A stretch of 64,000 bases of DNA from NCBI GenBank assembly GCA_964596345.1, contig CAZQSZ010000001.1, forward strand, positions 744,001 through 808,000, in the 5' to 3' direction. Under the pieces are notes generated by a model. That model did not search any database and had not been told where the DNA came from. It saw only the letters and a program-made list of their open reading frames with translations. A program made the translations under genes and the position numbers. Below, one piece after another: positions 59,920 to 64,000 of this stretch. Positions within the stretch are counted from its first letter, which is position 1; every line of letters starts with the position of its first letter. Source of the stretch: CADEDV01 sp964596345 (GTDB lineage Bacteria; Bacteroidota; Bacteroidia; Chitinophagales; Chitinophagaceae).

Positions 59920-59945
59920 TAAAAGATTGAACGTACAAGCAATAT

Positions 59946-61031
59946 ATGAGCGAAGAGAAAAAATTATTTAAAGTAACCATCGACAACATCACGGTGGAAG
60001 TGGAGCCGGGAACAAGTATCCTGCAGGCGGCCCGTAAGATTGGTGGCGATGTGGCACCCCCTGCGATGTGTTATTATACCAAGCTGAAAGGCAGTGGAGG
60101 TAAATGCCGTACCTGCCTGGTGGAAGTAGCGGCTGGTTCAACTGCTGATCCCAGGCCGATGCCGAAGCTGGTAGCCTCCTGCCGTACCAACGTCATGGAT
60201 GGCATGATCGTGAAAAACATTACCAGTTCCCGGGTGGTGGATGCAAGAAACGGTGTGGTGGAATTCTTATTACTCAATCATCCATTGGATTGCCCGGTTT
60301 GTGACCAGGCCGGCGAATGTCATTTGCAGGATCTTGGCTACGATCATGGAAAAGAAGGCACCCGTTATGAATTCAGCCGCCGTACATTTAAAAAACATGA
60401 TCTGGGCCCATATATACAATTACACATGACGAGATGCATTCTCTGTTATCGTTGTGTGTTCACCGCTGACCAGGTAACGAATAAACGAGTACATGGTGTG
60501 CTGGACCGGGGTGATCATGCGGAAATAGCCACCTATATTGAAAAGAGTTTGGATAATGACTTTATCGGTAATGTGATTGATGTTTGCCCGGTGGGAGCTC
60601 TGACTGATAAAACATTCCGGTTTAAGAACCGGGTGTGGTTTACCAAACCCGTAGATGCGCATTGCAGTTGTGATAAATGTTCAGGCAAAGTGCAGTTGTG
60701 GATGAGAGGGGATGAAGTGCTGCGGGTGACAGCCAGGAAAGATGAATGGGGTGAAGTGCACGATTGGATCTGCAATACCTGCCGGTTTGAAAGAAAGAAA
60801 GTAAGTGACTGGACAATAGAAGGGCCAACCAAAGTGAATCGTCATTCTGTTATTTCACAGGGCCATTATGTGGGACTGAAGAAACCGGATGAAACACTGC
60901 CGGAAGTAATGGGTGGCAGGCAACCCAAATTATTAATGGATATTCACAGCGTCAGCGACGTGAATTCGGTAGAGCTGAGTGCATTGCCCGGTCCGGCAAC
61001 AAGTAAGACATTTGAAAAGAAAGAACCATAA
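59946..61031 (+). CDS. nuoG: NADH-quinone oxidoreductase subunit G, short form
   Basis: A 361-residue Fe-S subunit. The 2Fe-2S domain (CYYTKLKGSGGKCRTCLVE), the His-Cys cluster (CPVCDQAGECHLQDLGYDHG) and the two ferredoxin-type 4Fe-4S sites (RCILCYRCV, DVCPVGAL) are present, then CSCDKCSG and WICNTCRFE. The large molybdopterin-like C-terminal domain of E. coli NuoG (about 900 residues in total) is missing; the natural stop and the close nuoH start show this is not a truncation by frameshift. Short forms occur across Bacteroidota. Confidence 0.94.
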   Translation: MSEEKKLFKVTIDNITVEVEPGTSILQAARKIGGDVAPPAMCYYTKLKGSGGKCRTCLVEVAAGSTADPRPMPKLVASCRTNVMDGMIVKNITSSRVVDARNGVVEFLLLNHPLDCPVCDQAGECHLQDLGYDHGKEGTRYEFSRRTFKKHDLGPYIQLHMTRCILCYRCVFTADQVTNKRVHGVLDRGDHAEIATYIEKSLDNDFIGNVIDVCPVGALTDKTFRFKNRVWFTKPVDAHCSCDKCSGKVQLWMRGDEVLRVTARKDEWGEVHDWICNTCRFERKKVSDWTIEGPTKVNRHSVISQGHYVGLKKPDETLPEVMGGRQPKLLMDIHSVSDVNSVELSALPGPATSKTFEKKEP

Positions 61032-61040
61032 TAACTGAAC

Positions 61041-62093
61041 ATGTATTTATTAGCAATTGACTGGTGGCTGATCCTGGAAAAAGTGATACTGATAGCCTGT
61101 ATCGTTGGGTTATCCTTTTTTATTGCTATGTACACCACCTATGCAGAAAGAAAGGTGGCGGCCTGGTTACAGGATCGTATTGGTCCGAACAGGGCGGGTC
61201 CTTTTGGTATCTTTCAACCCCTGGCTGATGGGGGTAAATTATTCTTCAAAGAAGAGATCATACCACTGGCTTCCAATAAATTTCTTTTCATATTAGGCCC
61301 GGGACTGGCCATGATCACAGCACTGCTGACAAGTTCAGTAATTCCCTGGGCGGCTCCGTTTGTAAAAGGAGATGGAGGTGTCATTCCCATGCAGGTGGCT
61401 GATGTCGATATGGGCATCTTGCTGGTGTTTAGTATTGTAAGTGTGGGTGTATATGGGATCATGATCGGCGGCTGGGCATCGAATAATAAATTCTCGCTGA
61501 TGGCGGCTATCCGCGGCGCATCACAAATGGTATCGTATGAGTTGCCGATGGGCCTGGCCCTGATCGCTGTGTTATTTATGACAGGATCATTAAAGATGAG
61601 TGAGATCGTGGCCAACCAGGTGCAGCATGGCTGGCATATCATTTACCAGCCGCTTGGATTTATTATCTTCTTTGTTTGTGCCCTGGCTGAATGTAACCGT
61701 ACACCATTTGATCTTCCGGAAGCAGAAAACGAATTGAACTTTGGATATCACCAGGAGTATTCATCGATGAAACTGGGTTTCTACCTTTTTGCTGAATACA
61801 TCAATATGTTCGTCAGCAGTGCAGTGATGACGACCCTGTATTTCGGAGGTTATGATATACCATTTGTAAATGAAGCCTCCTGGGGATTAGCCCCGTGGCT
61901 GATGACGCTGATCAGTTTCAGTGTGTTTATGGCCAAGGTGGCGTTCTTCCTGTTTGTATTCTTGTGGATACGCTGGACGATACCCCGTTTCCGGTATGAC
62001 CAGCTGATGAACCTGGGCTGGAAGAAACTGATACCGCTGGCACTGGTGAATATGATCATTACCGCAGCTGTATTGCTGTGGCTGAAGAAATAA
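61041..62093 (+). CDS. nuoH: NADH-quinone oxidoreductase subunit H
   Basis: A 350-residue membrane subunit with about eight helices, linking the quinone site to the proton pumps. AERKVAAWLQDRIGPNRAGPFGIFQPLADGGKL-type stretch near residue 35 and ECNRTPFDLPEAENELNFGYHQEYS-type stretch in the middle are canonical. Starts 9 bp after nuoG. Confidence 0.97.
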   Translation: MYLLAIDWWLILEKVILIACIVGLSFFIAMYTTYAERKVAAWLQDRIGPNRAGPFGIFQPLADGGKLFFKEEIIPLASNKFLFILGPGLAMITALLTSSVIPWAAPFVKGDGGVIPMQVADVDMGILLVFSIVSVGVYGIMIGGWASNNKFSLMAAIRGASQMVSYELPMGLALIAVLFMTGSLKMSEIVANQVQHGWHIIYQPLGFIIFFVCALAECNRTPFDLPEAENELNFGYHQEYSSMKLGFYLFAEYINMFVSSAVMTTLYFGGYDIPFVNEASWGLAPWLMTLISFSVFMAKVAFFLFVFLWIRWTIPRFRYDQLMNLGWKKLIPLALVNMIITAAVLLWLKK

Positions 62094-62112
62094 GTGCTGA
62101 GTTAAGAACAGA

Positions 62113-62153
62113 ACGATGAAGGGTGCGACGCAACCTGCCTACCGGCAGGCAGG
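62113..62153. repeat. Dispersed repeat plus CCTGCC/GGCAGG hairpin in the nuoH-nuoI gap
   Basis: ACGATGAAGGGTGCGACGCAAC (62113-62134) nearly matches the repeat at 26434-26455. It runs into CCTGCC-TACC-GGCAGG (62134-62149), a six-base stem. Confidence 0.7.
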
Positions 62154-62174
62154 CGATGATGATAAGAATTACTG

Positions 62175-62202
62175 TTGCCGGGCACATAAACATATATATT
62201 TG
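62175..62202 (+). promoter_or_regulatory. Possible internal promoter before nuoI: TTG-N17-TATATTTG
   Basis: TTG at 62175-62177, spacer of 17, exact TAnnTTTG at 62195-62202, 27 nt before the nuoI start. It could allow separate transcription of nuoI onward. Confidence 0.45.
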
Positions 62203-62229
62203 CGAAAATTTTAAAAGCTGAAAAGCTTT

Positions 62230-62781
62230 ATGCAGTTAACACAAAGAGCAAAACCTGTAGATCGTAAGCCGATGACCTTCCTGGAGAGTATCTATCTCTG
62301 GAATATCCTGAAGGGTATGGGTATTACGATCAGTCACCTTTTTAAAAGAAAGGCGACGATACAATATCCTGAACAGAAAAGAACTTTTTCGCAGGTGTTC
62401 AGGGGCTTGCATGTGCTGAACCGGGATGAGCAGGGTCGTGAACGCTGTACCGCCTGCGGTTTATGTGCAGTCGCCTGCCCGGCAGAAGCCATTACCATGG
62501 AAGCGGCTGAGCGGTTGCCGGAAGAAGAGCATTTGTACCGGGAAGAGAAATATGCAGCGAAATACGAGATCAATATGCTGCGCTGCATTTTCTGTGGTTT
62601 GTGCGAAGAAGCTTGCCCGAAGGATGCGATCTATTTGTCACAAACTTTTGCACCGGCCAACTACGGAAGAAAAGGATTTATTTATAAAAAAAATGAATTG
62701 CTGATACCCAACCCCGTAACACAGCCGGAGGAGTATAAGAAGGCGTTGGGCGACAGGGCAGCAAAAGAACAAATGAATTAA
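62230..62781 (+). CDS. nuoI: NADH-quinone oxidoreductase subunit I
   Basis: A 183-residue ferredoxin-like subunit with two 4Fe-4S clusters (N6a, N6b): CTACGLCAVACP and CIFCGLCEEACP. An amphipathic N-terminus contacts the membrane. It is separated from nuoH by 136 bp holding a dispersed repeat and a possible promoter. Confidence 0.96.
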   Translation: MQLTQRAKPVDRKPMTFLESIYLWNILKGMGITISHLFKRKATIQYPEQKRTFSQVFRGLHVLNRDEQGRERCTACGLCAVACPAEAITMEAAERLPEEEHLYREEKYAAKYEINMLRCIFCGLCEEACPKDAIYLSQTFAPANYGRKGFIYKKNELLIPNPVTQPEEYKKALGDRAAKEQMN

Positions 62782-62815
62782 TTAATACAGGCAATAGTAC
62801 CAACTGCATTTTAGA

Positions 62816-63316
62816 ATGAACATTACGCAAATATTATTCTGGTTCCTTTCGGTGGTAGCCTTGTTCAGTGCACTGATGCTGATCACCAGTAAAAACCCGG
62901 TGTACAGTGTGCTGTGGCTGATTGTTACCTTCTTTGCTATTTCCGGTCATTATATTTTACTGAATGCACAGTTCCTGGCTATTGTGAATATCATTGTTTA
63001 TGCCGGGGCCATCATGGTACTATTTCTTTTTGTGATCATGCTGATGAACCTGAATAAAGAAACGGAACCACAGAAGAATAAATGGCTGAAACTGGCAGGC
63101 GCCGTTTCAGGAGGTTGTTTATTACTGGTACTGGTGGCAGCGCTGAAAGATACAGAGGCTAAAGACAAGCTGGCGGAAGTGAGCACCGGTGATATTGGAT
63201 TAATTAAAAATCTCGGAAAGGAATTATTTACCAAATATGTGGTGCCGTTCGAGATCAGCAGTGTATTGTTCCTGAGTGCAATGGTGGGGGCCGTGGTGAT
63301 TGGAAAAAAAGAATAA
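62816..63316 (+). CDS. nuoJ: NADH-quinone oxidoreductase subunit J
   Basis: A 166-residue membrane subunit with five helices. The conserved third-helix glycine/tyrosine region IVNIIVYAGAIMVLFLFVIMLMN is present at residues about 57-80. Confidence 0.95.
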   Translation: MNITQILFWFLSVVALFSALMLITSKNPVYSVLWLIVTFFAISGHYILLNAQFLAIVNIIVYAGAIMVLFLFVIMLMNLNKETEPQKNKWLKLAGAVSGGCLLLVLVAALKDTEAKDKLAEVSTGDIGLIKNLGKELFTKYVVPFEISSVLFLSAMVGAVVIGKKE

Positions 63317-63326
63317 GAAAGCCGTT

Positions 63327-63372
63327 AGCTGTAAGCTATGAGCCACGAGCAGGCTCGCAGCTGATAGCTCAG
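63327..63372. repeat. Heptameric repeat before nuoK
   Basis: Units AGCTGTA, AGCTATG, AGCCACG, AGCAGGC follow each other with 7-bp period; after TCGC, AGCTGAT and AGCTCAG continue it. The central CGAGC-AG-GCTCG is palindromic. Confidence 0.7.
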
Positions 63373-63391
63373 GGTTCAAAGTTTAAAAGGT

Positions 63392-63757
63392 ATGCCGATA
63401 AATTATTACATATTTCTGTCGATCGCTTTATTTGCTATTGGTATAGTGGGTGTGCTGACACGTCGCAATGCGATCATCATTTTTATGTGCATTGAATTAA
63501 TGCTGAATGCAGTGAATTTGTTACTGGTGGCTTTTTCAAAATTTCATCATTTGAAGCACCTGGATTCGATTGCGAATGCAGCAAAAGATCCATCATTGCC
63601 CATTTATCCTTATGTGGGTGGTGATGGACAGATTTTCGTATTCTTTATCATGGTGGTGGCAGCGGCAGAAGTAAGTGTGGGGCTGGCGATCATTGTAATG
63701 ATGTACAGGAATATCCACTCCGTGGATGTGAATTTTTTGAACCGGTTAAAACATTAA
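63392..63757 (+). CDS. nuoK: NADH-quinone oxidoreductase subunit K
   Basis: A 121-residue membrane subunit with three helices, including the buried glutamates in FMCIELMLNAVNL and AAAEVSVGLAIIVMMYR needed for proton transfer. It carries an insert of about 20 residues (HLKHLDSIANAAKDPSLP) between helices 2 and 3, as in other Bacteroidota. Heptameric repeats flank the gene on both sides. Confidence 0.95.
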   Translation: MPINYYIFLSIALFAIGIVGVLTRRNAIIIFMCIELMLNAVNLLLVAFSKFHHLKHLDSIANAAKDPSLPIYPYVGGDGQIFVFFIMVVAAAEVSVGLAIIVMMYRNIHSVDVNFLNRLKH

Positions 63758-63762
63758 AATAC

Positions 63763-63797
63763 AGCTACCAGCCATTGGCTGATAGCATATAGCTGAA
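63763..63797. repeat. Heptameric repeat between nuoK and nuoL
   Basis: Five contiguous 7-bp units AGCTACC, AGCCATT, GGCTGAT, AGCATAT, AGCTGAA fill almost the whole gap and end 1 bp before the nuoL ATG. Confidence 0.75.
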
Positions 63798-63798
63798 T

Positions 63799-64000
63799 AT
63801 GCAGAACGCTTTACAAATAGTTTACCTGATTCCGCTGTTGCCACTGATTGGTTTTTTGATCAACGGGCTCGGAAGAAAACATTTATCCAAATCACTCATC
63901 GGGCTGATTGGAAGCGGTGTTATCCTTGCTTCTTTTGCACTGAGTATCTGGGTGTTTTTGCAGGTGAAAGGAGGTAATACGCATATCGCTAACTATTTCA
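63799..64000 (+). CDS. nuoL: NADH-quinone oxidoreductase subunit L (5' part, cut by window end)
   Basis: The first 67 codons of a proton-pumping antiporter-like subunit, opening MQNALQIVYLIPLLPLIGFL and containing NGLGRKHLSKSL, the usual NuoL N-terminus with two hydrophobic helices. Position after nuoK confirms the call. The rest lies outside the window. Confidence 0.9.
   Translation, partial: MQNALQIVYLIPLLPLIGFLINGLGRKHLSKSLIGLIGSGVILASFALSIWVFLQVKGGNTHIANYF

Noticed and set aside
63327..63372. Heptameric arrays as CRISPR or VNTR
   Set aside because: Units are 7 bp with no spacers, so this is not CRISPR; unit sequences vary too much for a simple recent VNTR.
1..64000. tRNA, rRNA, riboswitch, prophage or insertion sequence
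   Set aside because: No cloverleaf, rRNA, transposase, integrase or known riboswitch core was recognised on reading; a covariance-model scan would be needed to exclude small RNAs.

Overview
The window is a 64 kb piece of a Bacteroidota chromosome, most likely from the Chitinophagaceae or a close relative. Supporting signs are a SusC/SusD pair with a lipoprotein SusD, a 291-residue RpoD of the short Bacteroidota type, a DUF4836-type lipoprotein, a short NuoG without the molybdopterin domain, and TAnnTTTG-type -7 boxes with few Shine-Dalgarno sequences. The species is not identified. I see no rRNA, tRNA, CRISPR array, insertion sequence or prophage.

Layout. 1-4.1 kb: the 5' part of a copper-type P-type ATPase (CcoI-like) diverges from a response regulator fused to a Crp/Fnr DNA-binding module, followed by an Hsp20 chaperone; two TGA-N6-TCA palindromes flank this group. 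4.1-20 kb: mostly housekeeping genes (S4 RNA-binding protein, M20 peptidase, WG-repeat protein, DNA polymerase IV, Crp regulator, DinB-superfamily protein, RimM, S16, Ffh, RpoD, an LptF/G permease, a cation efflux protein, OsmC). 20-34.6 kb: an assimilatory sulfate reduction and siroheme locus on the plus strand (Rrf2 regulator, peroxiredoxin, CysH, CysD, CysN, uroporphyrinogen-III methyltransferase, CysJ, CysI, 5-aminolevulinate synthase, HemC-HemD fusion, HemB, Met8-TSUP fusion, MetZ). 34.6-39.5 kb: two pseudouridine synthases, a Spy-like protein, RlmN and a thiolase. 40-45 kb: SusC/SusD. 45-50.5 kb, minus strand: an ABC transporter, a DUF4836 lipoprotein, HisS and a low-molecular-weight phosphatase. 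50.6-54.5 kb: TonB, a small membrane protein, a PstS-like lipoprotein and a TPR protein. 54.6-64 kb: the respiratory complex I operon nuoA to nuoL (nuoL cut by the window end), with a secreted NTF2-like gene between nuoE and nuoF.

The most striking part is the sulfur island. It encodes what looks like a complete route from glycine and succinyl-CoA to siroheme (ALAS, HemB, HemC-HemD, SUMT, Met8-like), next to the sulfite reductase that uses siroheme and the enzymes that make sulfite from sulfate. MetZ then takes sulfide into homocysteine. The use of the ALAS (Shemin) route, several altered motifs in the tetrapyrrole enzymes, and the fusion of the siroheme dehydrogenase/chelatase to a TSUP-family membrane transporter suggest a specialised siroheme supply line physically tied to sulfur-oxyanion transport.

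Other recurring structure: intergenic repeats built of 7-bp units (12.2 kb and both sides of nuoK), a 22-bp dispersed repeat shared by the cysJ-cysI and nuoH-nuoI gaps, several hairpin terminators, and TATCTTTG octamers only 5-6 nt before the start codons of three housekeeping genes, which would give nearly leaderless mRNAs if they act as -7 boxes.
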